From: Branchiostoma belcheri
Lineage: Eukaryota; Chordata; Leptocardii; Amphioxiformes; Branchiostomatidae
Assembly: GCF_001625305.1 (NCBI RefSeq)
Contig: NW_017802713.1
Location: 3,200,028 to 3,264,027, forward strand
DNA length: 64,000 nt
Reading direction: 5' to 3'
Shown here: positions 10,218-20,706 of the stretch, one piece after another
Position numbering within the stretch: the stretch's first letter is position 1
Layout of the letters: each line of letters starts with the position of its first letter
Notes under the pieces: model-generated
What the model saw: only the letters and a program-made list of their open reading frames with translations
Databases searched by the model: none
What the model was told of the DNA's origin: nothing
Made by a program: the position numbers and the translations under genes

Positions 10218-11668
10218 ATCCAAAGGCAGGGTTTCTTTTTTTCAATTTCAGCTTTCATACCAATAGAATGTCAGTTGACGCAATGTCATACTCTCACGTT
10301 ATGTTATCAGAGAACCAATCTACAAACACCATGTTTTTCTCACTTCAAGACGAATTGGTCTGGGAGTTGAAATGTCAGACACAATTTGTAAAAGAAGAGA
10401 AGGGAAATAACTTTTTGTCTGTGCTTTACTCCATATGCCTGTGTATGAACACAAACGATATAGATGTATCCTGGCGCTCATGTCTTTCATTCAAATAGAA
10501 AACACCCAAGTCTACGTATACGGTCTTACAACAACTTCTTATTCAATGCATGCGATCAATGGGGACAGGGAGAGACTATTGTACTAACATAATTTGCAGG
10601 TAGACGCTGTATTTACTGTTTTTTTAACCCTCAACAGTACACCTTCCCGGACTGATTAATCTGTACACCTGGGGTCCGCGCGGACCCCAGAGCAGTTTTT
10701 TGCTAATTTTTAGAAATTATCAACATGCTACCAGCTCAAGTGTTTTGCAAACTGACGTGGGAACCTCTGTGTCCACATTACATACAAAAATCATACATTT
10801 TGAACTTTTTCTATTTTTTGGTGAAGAAAAGAAGACAAGAAGAAATACACGATTTTTAAACCCATTTCAGACTGAAGGGGCTTTTGAGGCCCAACTTTGA
10901 TCTCAGATAGCGGCTAAACGGCTTGCGCTAGAAGTATCAAATTTGGAGACCTTTCCTAAAATGTCTCTGCGAAAAAGTTCATATTAGTTTAATACTAGTA
11001 AGTTGATGTTTTTTTGTGTTGCCATGGCAACGGGTTTCTAGCAGGCAGTTTTTTTGAAAATAGAAGTAATTTTGGTTTAAACATAAAAATTTTCTGAGTT
11101 TTATATTAAATTACACTTCTTTTCCAACATTAATAACATCTTACATAATTAAATATAAGTTAAATCATTTAATATGCATACAATATGCTAATTTGTTGAC
11201 GTCATTGGTCAAAATCCAATATGGCGGACTATATTATTAGCTCTGACGTCATATGACGTCATAATTACAACAAAGTTATTGAAATTTAATTCTATTACTA
11301 CACCATTCTCTGAAAACTTGGTAGACATACGATGAGTGGATAAAAACATATAAAAACGGAAATAAGGTAATGTATAAGAACGCCAGTGTATCCATTATGA
11401 TCGAAAGCCGGCTGGGGTCCGCGCGGACCCCAAAAGAAAATCAGATATAATTTTTTTTATAAATGGTAGAAACGGAGTTTTCTGCACTGCATTGAGAGAC
11501 AGCTTTGTGGGTGACAATTACCTAAAATATCAGAAAAAAATCTTTAGAAACAAAAAAGATATTACAGAATATATAGTGCTGGGGTCCGCGCGGACCCCAG
11601 GTGTACTGTTTAGGGTTAATGGTGTCGATTTAGAGCACGGAATCAGGACACCACAAGTAGAAGCGTCG
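10218..11668 (+). repeat. LRR-gene 5'-flank repeat, unit 2 (interrupted)
   Basis: Second unit, 10218-10627, resuming at 11616-11668. A 988-bp DNA transposon splits it at TTAA. Without the insertion it is about 460 bp, as in unit 1. Confidence 0.8.
10628..11615. mobile_element. TTAA-flanked non-autonomous DNA transposon (piggyBac-like)
   Basis: The ends are CCCTCAACAGTACACC at left and the reverse complement of CCCTAAACAGTACACC at right, flanked by TTAA on both sides (10624-10627, 11616-11619). TTAA duplication with CCCT termini is the piggyBac pattern. Kolobok elements also use TTAA, so that remains possible. No transposase frame. A perfect 18-bp palindrome, GGGGTCCGCGCGGACCCC, occurs near both ends (about 10673, 11580) and again about 11415. 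Unit 1 of the host repeat preserves the empty site. Confidence 0.85.
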
Positions 11669-11935
11669 TCATAATCCAGAGGCATTGTTTCTTTTTTTTT
11701 TTTTAATTTCAGCGTTCATACCAAAAGAATATCAGTTGACGCCATGCCATACTCTCACGTTACGTTATTAGAGAACCAATCTACAAACACCATGTTTTTC
11801 TCACTTCAAGACGGATTGGCCTGGAGTTGAAATGTCAAACACAATTTGTAAAAGAAGAGAAGGGAACTAACTTTTTGTCTGGCTTTACTCCATATGCATG
11901 TGGATGGACACAATCTATGATAGACATTAAATGCG
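11669..11935 (+). repeat. LRR-gene 5'-flank repeat, unit 3 (truncated)
   Basis: Carries the same opening blocks (GTTTC plus T-run, TCAGTTGACGCCATGCC, GAACCAATCTACAAACACC, AAGACGGATTGGCCTGG) but diverges after about 270 bp, without the later half of the unit. Confidence 0.7.
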
Positions 11936-12334
11936 ATTCTTGTTTAATTCATTATAACAACTTGACTTTTGCACAATTGAAGGATATCTGATTAGTACTT
12001 GAATGGAAATATTAACTATTAACAACAAATATTACTTTTTGTATTGTTTTGTCATTTTTTGGTATGGCGGCTATGAAAAGGTGTTTAATGTCAGAAACAC
12101 TTGTTTTGCCATGCCATCCACAGTGCATATTGTACGTGGTAAAACTTAATAAATAAATAAATAGATAAAAGAAATAAATACTCTACAGTTGCTGAAATTA
12201 CCAAAGTCTTTGTCTTTTATGTTAATCAGATTAAAATAAAGAAAGTTACCGAGTTTGTTTAAGAAAAGGGACAGTATTTAGGGTTTCAGTAGAAAGATTG
12301 GATGCATATGTGTTTTATCTGATAGTGTGTCTGA
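11936..12334. other. Spacer between repeat units
   Basis: AT-rich sequence with an (AAAT)n stretch near 12155. No gene or RNA seen. Confidence 0.4.
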
Positions 12335-12960
12335 GTCCCGAAGCAGTATCACTTTTTTAATTTCAGCTTTCATACCAAAAGAATGTCAGTTGACGCCATG
12401 TCATACTCTCACGTTTCGTTATCAGAGAACCAATCTACAAACACCATGTTTTTCTCACTTCAAAACTTGTCTGGAAGTTTTAAAATGTCAGACAATGTTT
12501 GTAGAAGAAGAACGAGAAAATGGAAATTACTTCTTTGCCTGTGCTTGACTTAATATACATATACTTTTGTGAACCCGCTTGTGGTTTGTTGTGCATGTTG
12601 CCATGACAACAGACGATAGCATATGTATGTATTCTGACGTTCATGGTTTTGCTTCAAATAGAAGACACTCGACTTTTCACAACATTATCTTGTTCAATGC
12701 ATGCGATCCATCTGGACAGCGAAGAACAGTTCCTCTTTTGCTAACATGATACGTAGGTAAACGTTGTCTTTTTTTTTGCTTTCACGGAGAGATCACGGCT
12801 ATCAGGAACTGTTCCAATGCTACAGTTATGATAATTAATAACATCATAGGGATTTATTGTAAGTAAATGTGAGCAAATGTTAATGTTTATCAGCTTGTAG
12901 GCTTCGTTGGCAAACGATAAAGACACTAGGTAGTAGTATTCTGCGAAACAAAACAAAACA
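12335..12960 (+). promoter_or_regulatory. 5' flank of LRR gene (repeat unit 4)
   Basis: The fourth and gene-proximal unit holds the same blocks (TCAGTTGACGCCATGTC, GAACCAATCTACAAACACC) and continues with sequence also found before the second LRR copy (GAAGACA...CACAAC, GCTACA.TTATGATAAT, AGC.TGTAGGCTT). Conservation across paralogues and adjacency to the start codon suggest it contains the promoter. No TATA box could be assigned confidently. Confidence 0.5.
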
Positions 12961-12965
12961 AAAAC

Positions 12966-14126
12966 ATGGAATTAAGTGCAGTGACTTTGCTCATTACCCT
13001 GGGATTTCTGTGGACAGGATGCTTTTGTTTACCGGATAAATGTAAAGTAAAGAAGTATTTGTCTATCACTAAGGTTGACTGTAATAAGCTAGGTCTCGTA
13101 GCGATGCCTGACGATATACCGCCCAACGCTGCACGGTTTGATATCGCGCACAACAACATCAGAAAAGTTACGTACCTGCCGCCACTGCCGCTACTGATAA
13201 CACTGGACCTGAGCTATAATTACATTGAAACTGTATCCTGGATGTCTCTGCGAACTTTGCCATATTTAAACATACTTTTACTACAAGGGAACCAACTGAA
13301 GTATGTAAAGATCGACGTCGTGATTGCGCATCTCCCGAAGCTTGTTTATATAAATCTAAGTATGAACAAACTTGTATCATTCTCTCAAAACGAACTGGAG
13401 TGGCCACCGGTGTTCACAGTAGCAATTTCCAACAACCCATTTCACTGTGACTGTGAGCTGTCCTGGCTGATTATCAAGATGACGTGTTTAAAAGCCTGTA
13501 AGGGGAACCAGCGAAAGGATTGTTGTTCTTCATGTTCAGCCTGTTTTCTTCGAATGTCTCCCAACGGAATGTTTAACTGCTCAAGTCCGAGTCAGCTGCG
13601 AGGGCGCCATTTGTCCACTGTATCCACCGAGATGACGCACTGTGGAACGACTCACCAAGCCGAGACCAACACCACACAAATCCAAAAACTGAAGAAAACG
13701 CCGTACGATATCAAGAGCTCGGCAAGGATGTCGACAAGACCTACACCGATCAATGACTCTGAATCAACTACCGGAAAAAAAGACACGACAGAAAAACCTG
13801 GGCATCAGCGTCCAGTTATGATCATATATGTCATGATTCCGCTTAAAATCTGCCTGACTTTGATGTCTATTATTTTCCTTGTTCGGTATTTTGTTAAACG
13901 TGATATTTGCTGCAGTTCTCCGGAAAATGCCACCATTGGTGTAGACCGCCATTCCATTCCCTTACGTGTACGGCAGATGGTACCACCACCAGCAAACCCT
14001 TCATCATACAACACTGCTTCTGCAGGCGGCTCTAACCACAGGCAACCGGTTGCATGTCAGATTCACAACCCTCACCGCGCTTCAGTACTCAGCACTGAGT
14101 CGGGTTGTAGCACTGAGGCTGGTTAA
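12966..14126 (+). CDS. Single-exon LRR transmembrane protein
   Basis: 386 aa, no introns, start context AAAACATGGA. Residues 1-21 (MELSAVTLLITLGFLWTGCFC) are a signal peptide. An LRRNT-like segment with VDCNKLGLVAMPDDIP follows, then about five leucine-rich repeats (NNIRKVTYLPPLP, LDLSYNYIETVSWMSLRTLP, LLQGNQLKYVKIDVVIAHLP, YINLSMNKLVSFSQ). An LRRCT cysteine cap comes next (NPFHCDCELSWLI through MTHC), with extra CC pairs. A Thr/Ser-rich stretch leads to a TM helix near residues 280-306 (VMIIYVMIPLKICLTLMSII) and a cytoplasmic tail of about 80 aa ending GCSTEAG. The architecture suits a surface recognition or adhesion receptor. Ligand unknown; no TIR or ITAM is seen. The last codons form the first unit of a downstream minisatellite. 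A broken paralogue lies at 15234-17899. Confidence 0.85.
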   Translation: MELSAVTLLITLGFLWTGCFCLPDKCKVKKYLSITKVDCNKLGLVAMPDDIPPNAARFDIAHNNIRKVTYLPPLPLLITLDLSYNYIETVSWMSLRTLPYLNILLLQGNQLKYVKIDVVIAHLPKLVYINLSMNKLVSFSQNELEWPPVFTVAISNNPFHCDCELSWLIIKMTCLKACKGNQRKDCCSSCSACFLRMSPNGMFNCSSPSQLRGRHLSTVSTEMTHCGTTHQAETNTTQIQKLKKTPYDIKSSARMSTRPTPINDSESTTGKKDTTEKPGHQRPVMIIYVMIPLKICLTLMSIIFLVRYFVKRDICCSSPENATIGVDRHSIPLRVRQMVPPPANPSSYNTASAGGSNHRQPVACQIHNPHRASVLSTESGCSTEAG

Positions 14127-14580
14127 AGCATTGAGGCAGGTTGTAGCACTGAGGCTGGTTGTAGCATTGAGGCAGGTTGTAGCACTGAGGCTGGTTGTAG
14201 CACTGAGGCAGGTTGTAGCACTGAGGCAGGCTGTAGCACTGCGGCAGGTTGTAGCATTGAGGCGGGTTGTAGCACTGAGGTAGGTTGTAGCACTGAGGCT
14301 GGTTGTAGCACTGAGGCAGGTTGTAGCACTGATGCAGGCTGTAGCACTGCGGCAGGTTGTAGCATTGAGGCGGGTTGTAGCACTGAGGCGGGTTGTAGCA
14401 CTGAGGCGGGTTGTAGCACTGAGGCGGGTTGTAGCACTGAGGCAGGTTGTAGCACTGAGGCAGGTTGTAGCACTGATGCGGGTTGTAGCACTGAGGCTGG
14501 TTGTAGCACAGGGGCGAGCTGTGGCACATAGGCAGGTTCTACATGTAGCACTGAGCTATGAGGCAGGTTGTAGCACAGGG
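14095..14580. repeat. 18-bp minisatellite overlapping LRR stop codon
   Basis: About 25 units of an 18-bp motif (GGTTGTAGCACTGAGGCA and variants). The first unit is coding, GCSTEA, and the LRR stop TAA arises where GGTTGTAGC became GGTTAAAGC in the next unit. Beyond it the same frame stays open as GCSTEA-type repeats until TAG near 14530. It is an expanded coding repeat cut off by one stop. Confidence 0.9.
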
Positions 14581-14589
14581 GCGTTATTT

Positions 14590-15233
14590 AACTTCTTGAA
14601 CTTACCCAAAATACTCAGAAGCATGTATATGTCACAGTAGAGATGCAAATCCAGTAGAGTCGGCAACTCTACTAGTAGTGGTTCAAATGAATACATTAAG
14701 TGAAAACTCATTCTTCGCATCTACGTTTTTCAGTTCAAACATGACTGGAAACACACAAAAGAGTTTCAGTCAAAAATTGATATTCTACATGGGTGTCGAA
14801 GCAGACGCTCTGTCATACTTTCAGGTAGTATAATCAACCAACCCGTCAGCCCCCCACGTCAAGAGATAATGTCTACCTGACGCACATGTCTAGCCCGTAT
14901 GCCGTTTCGTTGTGTATGTATGAATGTCACGTTGTCATTGCCTTTGCTTCAAATCGAAGACATTCAAATCAACGGTCTCACACCAGCTTCTCCAATGTGA
15001 TCCACCGGGACATGGACCTACATTTGCCATTTTACTAAAATAACACCCAGCAAAAGCATTATATTTCCGTTTAGGGCTGTCCTAATGTAAAGCACAGGAA
15101 GCCACAAGGTGTGCTGTACTAATGCTACAATTATGATAATATTTAATGTCTATCATCAGCATGTAGGCTTTTTTTTTTCAAACGTAGGGGTGAGACGCTT
15201 CGAAATTCAAAGTCCGCCAAAGAAAACAAAACC
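14590..15233 (+). promoter_or_regulatory. 5' flank of broken LRR copy
   Basis: Diverged version of the intact gene's 5' flank: shared CTACAATTATGATAAT, a GATCCACC..GGACA block, CATGTAGGCTT plus T-run, and AAACAAAACCATG before the start. It supports duplication of gene plus flank as one unit. Confidence 0.5.
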
Positions 15234-15318
15234 ATGAAAGTAAGTACACGTTGTTTTCTCGTTACGTTGGGACTTCTGTGTACAGGATGTTTTTGTCTAC
15301 CTGATGGATGTGAAGTTA

Positions 15319-15789
15319 AGAAGTTCTTCTTCTTCTTCTTCTTAGTTCCTCTAACAACCCCGTAAGGGGTATCGCTGGAGGGGGGGGGGGGGAGGTGCGT
15401 GGACCTCACGGTAAGGAGGGCCGAAAGGCCTCCACAGATTGTGCCTGTATGGCCTGGGCAGGTAAACTGTTCCACTCTCGTATCGAGCGTGGGAAAAATG
15501 AAAATTTGAAACAGTCTTTCGTTTCAGGAATAATATTGTATTTAAAGGCGTGGCTACCTCTGGTGCGCCGCTGTGCAGGAATAAGATATTGTTCAGAGGG
15601 TATGCGCATGTAACCGTGAGTTATTTTGAACATTGTAGTCACACGTGCCTCTCTTCTTCTGTTGGCGAGAGTGGGCCATTGGAGTGTTTGCAACATTTCG
15701 GTCACACTACTGGTGCGGCCATAGTCACTCATGACCATCCGGGCTGCCCTGCGTTGTACGCGCTCAACTGCCTGCACCCCACCAGTTGT
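15319..15789 (-). mobile_element. 5'-truncated LINE in LRR copy 2
   Basis: Minus-strand open frame (15406-15777) reads MQAVERVQRRAARMVMSDYG and, further on, RTRGSHAFKYNIIPETKDCF and FFPRSIREWNSLPAQAI, the post-RT C-terminus typical of Jockey/CR1-group LINEs (RRAAR, RTR.SH..., FF.R.I..WN.LP). The 3' end terminates in an (AAG)n tail next to the LRR signal-peptide exon. Same family as 19185-19545. Confidence 0.8.
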
Positions 15790-16253
15790 GTTACAGTTCT
15801 ACGGTGTCCGTTGACTGTGATAGCCTAGGTCTCATGGTGGTGCCAGATGATATACCCTCCAACTTTGGGCGGTTTGATATCGCGTTTAACAACATTAGAA
15901 ACGTTACGTACCTGCCGCCACTGCCTCAACTGAGAACTCTGCTGGATCTGAGTTTTAATTCTATTAAAACACGGCGGTCTGTCACTACGCCATTCTTTCC
16001 CATTGCTAGGCGCGTTCTAAAAAGTATCGGGTTACAAGACGCTATTTTGGCCTGTTTTGGACTACCAGTAAAACACTTGAAAATAAACAAATAATATTTA
16101 GTTGTAAATTTCGTCAAATTAAAATGAAAATATCGTCTTAACATCCTGTAAATGTTAGCTTTTTATGTTAAATCAATGATCTTTAAAAATTCGCTCAGAA
16201 AGACGATTATTTTCGGGTTTCCGAGCACAAGTCATGTAACGTTTTAAGGCAAA

Positions 16254-16562
16254 CATCGTTCAAACCTGGCTACGTATATTGCACCAGATCCTCGATTTTT
16301 ATATTTTTCGCTGACTAGGGATCAAATAAAAAATCGTGTTTTAGGGATTTTTTAATTTCTGATTTTAAGTCTAGTTTTTGTCGACATATTGGTGAAAAAA
16401 ATGTATTTTTTAACATTTTTCTCATTAAATTACCCATAATTCAAAATTGAGGCCATTTTTCAAAAATCCCTAAAACACGATTTTCGGGACAACTGTGACA
16501 GTCATTTTGAGCCGTAAATGGGGTATGCTTGACTCTCCATGTTTCCAGGTTTGAACGAGTTT
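16254..16562. mobile_element. Nested palindromic MITE
   Basis: The ends CGTTCAAACCTGG and CCAGGTTTGAACG are perfect inverted repeats about 309 bp apart. A second inverted pair lies inside (ATCGTGTTTTAGGGATTTTT near 16332 and its complement near 16462). Non-coding. Confidence 0.55.
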
Positions 16563-16620
16563 TGCAGACATGTCATGTCGCCAGAAAGTGTGCATTGTGT
16601 TATTCATACAGGCGTAAAGA

Positions 16621-16655
16621 ATCATATAAGTATTCAACTTGAATACTTATATGAT
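16621..16655. repeat. Perfect 35-bp palindrome
   Basis: ATCATATAAGTATTCAA, one C, then its exact reverse complement: 17-bp arms with a 1-nt centre, within the insertion in LRR copy 2. Confidence 0.9.
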
Positions 16656-17950
16656 TTCAAGGTCACCCAAGGATACGACAGTAGCTTCGCTACATGTCAC
16701 ATACCCACCAAAAATTATAGCGGACATGTACTGTCCAGGAAACTGATTGTATCTATAGAAAAGTGTTGTTTTTTATCTGTTGCGAAGCACTCGGGCAGAA
16801 GGGCTTCTTTTGTCGCTTTGTTGTAAATGACCGCAGGTGACCCCGAAATGGAATGCGGGTTCGATTCGAATTGCCCAGATCGAACACGATCGAACACAGT
16901 TCGGATTCTATGAAATGTGGGAACTTTGCAGCCCAGATTTTACCACCGTGAAACTGTGTCCTGGATGTCTCTGCGGACTTTGCCAGCTTTGACCGCTCTT
17001 TTTCTACAAGGAAACCAACTTACGTACGTAGAGTTTGACATCGTCGTTGCGCATCTTCCGAAGCTGAAATATGTGAATCTAAGTATGGACAAACTTGCAT
17101 CATTCTCTCAGTACGCACTGGGATGGCCATAGGTGACCGAATTAGTAATCAACAATAACCTCTTTTACTGTGACTGTCACCTGTCCTGGCTGATCACGAA
17201 GATGGAGTGTTTACAAGCCTGTAAGGGAAAATATAGACAGGCTTGTTGTTCTTGGTGTTCAGATTGTTTTATTCTTTTAAGTCCACACGCACGTTTTGAC
17301 TGTAAAAGTCCGAATCAACTGCATGGGCGCCATTTGTCCACTGTGTCCACCCAGCTGATGGACTGTGGAACGACCCAACAAGCCGAGATCAAACTACAGA
17401 GCACAGAAAATGGCACTTTTCTCATCAACTGTTCGGGAACCAACATCGCACAGTCTCCATCATTGGAGAAAGAACCGTACATGATCCATAGTCTCAAAAT
17501 TGCTACACCTACCATTGCTTCAACATCTGTAACGTCTATGGGCATGTAGAAAAGAATAACCAATACGTTGTTGTGGTTTTCATTATTGAAAAATGTATGA
17601 CTGTAGTTTTTATTTCCTGCTTCGTCCGGCTCATAGTGAGGAAAAATCGCCGGAAATATACTAACAAGGACGCAGATCACCAGTCTTCTATTAACTTAAA
17701 TCAGATCGTGCTGCCGATAGAAAACATTTCATACGACAAAACTGTTGCAGGAGGTTCAAACCCCAGACAACCAGTTGCACATAGAATTACACTTACGTCA
17801 CCGATAGTGAACTCAACGCACCAGTGCACATCTAACCAAGGTTTGGATGGCATGTCTTTGGTTTCCCCGGGTAAAAAAACAAGTATACACCATCACTAGA
17901 AAACTCTGAAAACTCCAAAATGACCGTTTCGCACAACACAGAGCGCCATG

Positions 17951-18259
17951 CGGAACATATTAAGAAGAAGAAGGTCTCCCGTGCTCTCGCCCGAGCGTAG
18001 GGTGGTGCCCATCTCCATTTCGTAGCCCTTGGGCGACACACAATTGTGCAATGCACTACAGAAGGGGGCTGGTCCGCTGGTAGTGCTGTGTGTTTGACCT
18101 TCCCACACTCTTTCTCATATGTGCTGAGTGCTAAGCAGAGAAAGAAGTGTGTACCATTTTTTAAGTCTTTAGTATGACCCGGCCGGGGTTTGAACTCACG
18201 ACCTCCCGGTTACAAAGCGAGCACTCTACCAATTGAGCTATTGCACCGGAACATATTAA
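17951..18259 (-). mobile_element. tRNA-headed SINE with 13-bp TSD
   Basis: The minus strand begins with a tRNA-like head: box A TAGCTCAATTGGTAGAGTG and box B GTTCAAACC. It is followed by a tRNA-unrelated body and a short (CTT)n end. Direct repeats CGGAACATATTAA at 17951-17963 and 18247-18259 are the target-site duplication. A second copy is at 29645-29943. The anticodon-like position reads TGT (Thr-like), but sequence decay and context make it a SINE rather than a tRNA gene. Confidence 0.85.
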
Positions 18260-19090
18260 CCATCCAAGAAATGCAGCATGTATTGTGTATAAAGGTATGG
18301 TTCCAACAATAAGTTTGGATAAACATGCTCCTCATACAACACTTCAGAAGGCTTGAGTCGCGAGCACGACCTTTGTGATAATGACAATAGAGAATATAGT
18401 AGGCTGCATCTGTAGGCTACATCATCATTCAGTCCTTGTGTTTCGTAGAATTAATTCCTTTAATAAGTTGATCCTCTGGCATTATCTACTTATACTATTA
18501 ATTTTTTTAATGTAACACCAGGACATTTAGTTGTGTTGGAATAATCTGATATTGTTTCATAGAAAATCTGATATTTTGAAGAACTTTACGCAAATGCCAC
18601 CTTTCAGATTTACAGAGTCTGAACTGAGTGGGCACTTACATTCAATCTTTTACGTAGCGAGTAAAGCTTAAACTGAATTGTTCATAGAGACTTTACATTT
18701 ATCTGTACCAAAATAAGCATTTTCAAATTATCGTTGGTTGATTTCTGTTGATGATAAGTTGATATTAACTTTTTTTTCTTATTCTTTTATTCCTGTTATA
18801 TTACCACCTTTTCCAGTGCACAAAATGGTGTACAAAATATTATTGTACACTTCATTAGATTTGATGTGATTCTTTACTGTAAAACTGCACGTTTGATCTT
18901 TTGATTATTAATGAAATGTAAACATCTACATTTTTGACAAATAAATTTTGCACAGCACTTGAAATGTTCAGTGTTTGTCTTTTCTGTCGTTCAGAATGTA
19001 GCATATCCTTTATGAGTGAAAATATTAGAATTGATATCATGGAAGAAACAAAGTATTTTGGTAAATTTAGGGGGTGGCATATCTGATTGT
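18260..19090. other. Intergenic, featureless
   Basis: AT-rich sequence with no open frame of recognisable family, no RNA gene and no clear repeat ends. Confidence 0.5.
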
Positions 19091-19660
19091 GCCCAGAGAT
19101 AGGATTCATTTTTTTTTTCAATTCCAGCTCTCATAACAACCGTAGCCCCAAGTTATGTAGTCAGAGAACCAATCTACAATCTCTTCTTCTTCGATACCCC
19201 CAAATAACCCAGCGAGGGGTGCCGTTAGGGGGGGGGGGAGGTCCAGGTTAAGGCGGGCAGGCCGCCAGCCCGGCCCGGAACGACTCAACATTGCGAGCCA
19301 TAACTACCAGGCCGGGTAAGGAGTTCCACTGTGGGACAGTGCGGGGGAAAAGAGAATCTGTAGGTGTCTGTGCATTTGTTTGAGTGAGTGACTCCCTCGG
19401 GTACGCCCCTGTGTGGGCTGCAAAAAACTGCCGGTTTGAGTGTTGATTGCAATAATGTTGTGGGCTATTTTGAAAACTGTTGTAAGACGGGCGCTCCTCG
19501 CCCTTTCAGAGAGAAGAGACTGCAGGTAATTCCACGCAATTTTCTCCAAGACGAATTCGTCTGCATGGAATGGGAGCATCGGAGACAATTTCTAGAAGAA
19601 GAGTAGAGAAAGATAAATATTGATTTGCGTGCTTTGCTTCATATGTGCCTATCTTTTTAC
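19090..19660 (+). repeat. Orphan LRR 5'-flank unit split by a LINE
   Basis: The unit starts CAGAGATAGGATTCATTTTT and reaches GAGAACCAATCTACAA at about 19179. After a LINE insertion it resumes as TTTTCTCCAAGACGAATTCG and GAAGAAGAG, matching the tandem units upstream of the intact LRR gene. No LRR exon follows, so it is a remnant of a further duplication. Confidence 0.7.
19185..19545 (-). mobile_element. 5'-truncated LINE fragment
   Basis: The minus-strand frame reads LQSLLSERARSARLTTVFKI, then GRTRGSHSLKQMHRHLQILF and SHSGTPYPAW, homologous to the LINE at 15319-15789. It has the same reversed GAAGAA tail. Inserted into the orphan flank unit. Confidence 0.75.
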
Positions 19661-20571
19661 AAACTCGAGGGACAAACACAAGAATGGGATAGGGGGTACC
19701 GGTTATTTTATCTTGCCTTAGCTTGTCATTATCAAATTAAAACATACCGTAGCTCCAATACTAACAATACATGTACATATGTATAACAGAGGAAAGCATA
19801 AGTTCGCCGTTTCCCCCTAAATTCTACATCTGAAACTAAATTTCACGTACCAGGTGATGCTATTGAGTTTAAGTGAGAATACCATTGTAACAATACACAA
19901 AGAAAAAAACTAGAGGTAGATAATTTACCTTTAGTATGGTACTGTGGCGAATGTAACCGGCAGCCATTTTCCTTGTCCTTGGTGCTGAATCGCCTTCATG
20001 TAAATTAACCACGCTTTTTTAGCAATTCACAGCCGTCAAAACACACAAAAAAAAAATCGAATAGCCCACAGATAGTGAGAAAGCAATCAGGAAAGGTTCG
20101 ATTAAAGGTAATAAGATACACATCCCCTGGGAAAGGTACTTCTAAGTGTAAATAGACACAGTAAGGAAGAACACATATTCCCAGAAAAAAGGTAGGTGTC
20201 AAGACGTAGTTTTAAGTGTAAATACACATCCAGTAAGGGTGAATGCTCACGCCCAAGTGTTAATACACTGCAAATACACATGCTCAGGTGTGAAAACACA
20301 TCCCATCGCCATCCGCGGATGCCACCGCCATCCGCGAAATTTTTACGACGTATTTTTACGACGTAGTTTAGCCATCAACGTAGCTTAGCCATCCGCGTAG
20401 TTTTAACCATCCGCGTATAATACGTGTTGGCAGCCCGTTTGAAGGTCATAATGAGTGTACTAGTAAGTTTCAGATGATGAAAAAATATGCTACGAAGAAA
20501 CGGCAGTAAATGTCAATATCAGACAGATTTCTACATCCTTTTAGAATATTCTTTCTTTGCCGTCCTGAAAT
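19661..20571. other. Intergenic with degenerate tandem repeats
   Basis: Between 20100 and 20300, TAAGTGTAAATACACATCC-like phrases recur at irregular spacing. Between 20305 and 20420, GCCATCCGCG / GCCATCAACG phrases recur. These are old minisatellites. No gene seen; the right part is 3' flank of the SLC23 gene. Confidence 0.5.
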
Positions 20572-20577
20572 TTTATT
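20572..20577 (-). terminator. Candidate poly(A) signal of SLC23 gene
   Basis: TTTATT on the plus strand (AATAAA on the minus) lies about 130 nt after the stop codon of the SLC23 gene. It is the first canonical hexamer I found downstream. Confidence 0.45.
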
Positions 20578-20706
20578 CGATGTCTTTAATCGCTATAACT
20601 AGAACGACAAAATCATAACTTTAGAAGTGAAAGAAATTACCCTGTCTCCTAACAATACGTCTGAAAATTCATGTCAAGTGAAAAGGAAGTAAAAGGATTG
20701 TATATT

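Larger units (their letters stand above)
15970..16950. mobile_element. CAC...GTG-ended insertion in LRR copy 2
   Basis: Alignment to the intact paralogue shows a 981-bp insertion inside an LRR. Ends are CACGGCGGT and ACCACCGTG (9 bp inverted, one mismatch), flanked by AAA on both sides (15967-15969, 16951-16953). CAC-ends with a short duplication suggest a CACTA/Chapaev-like cut-and-paste element. No transposase. It contains nested palindromes. Confidence 0.65.
15234..17899 (+). pseudogene. LRR transmembrane protein, second copy, interrupted
   Basis: Paralogue of 12966-14126 in pieces. Signal peptide plus LPDGCEVKK is at 15234-15318. A LINE follows, then SVDCDSLGLMVVPDDIPSN and NNIRNVTYLPPLPQLRT to about 15969. 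After a 981-bp insertion, the LRRs, LRRCT (NNLFYCDCHLSWLITKMECL) and linker run 16950-17549. The TM and tail region, in another frame, ends near 17899 (NPRQPVAHRI matches NHRQPVACQI in the intact copy). Besides the two insertions there is a stop at the LRR/LRRCT junction (GWP then TAG) and a stop before the TM. Clearly a pseudogene, though large parts retain a reading frame, so decay is not very old. It lacks the GCSTEA minisatellite. Confidence 0.85.

Noticed and set aside
14089-14551. Minus-strand frames rich in CYNLPQ / VLQPAS repeats
   Set aside because: These are antisense readings of the 18-bp minisatellite. The supported frame is the plus-strand GCSTEA continuation of the LRR gene.
16539-16826. 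95-aa plus-strand open frame within LRR copy 2
   Set aside because: It lies wholly in the 981-bp insertion, spans a palindrome and resembles no family.
18170-18246. Candidate tRNA-Thr gene on the minus strand
   Set aside because: Same head occurs at 29880-29943 with an identical downstream body and both copies have target duplications: a SINE, not a tRNA gene.
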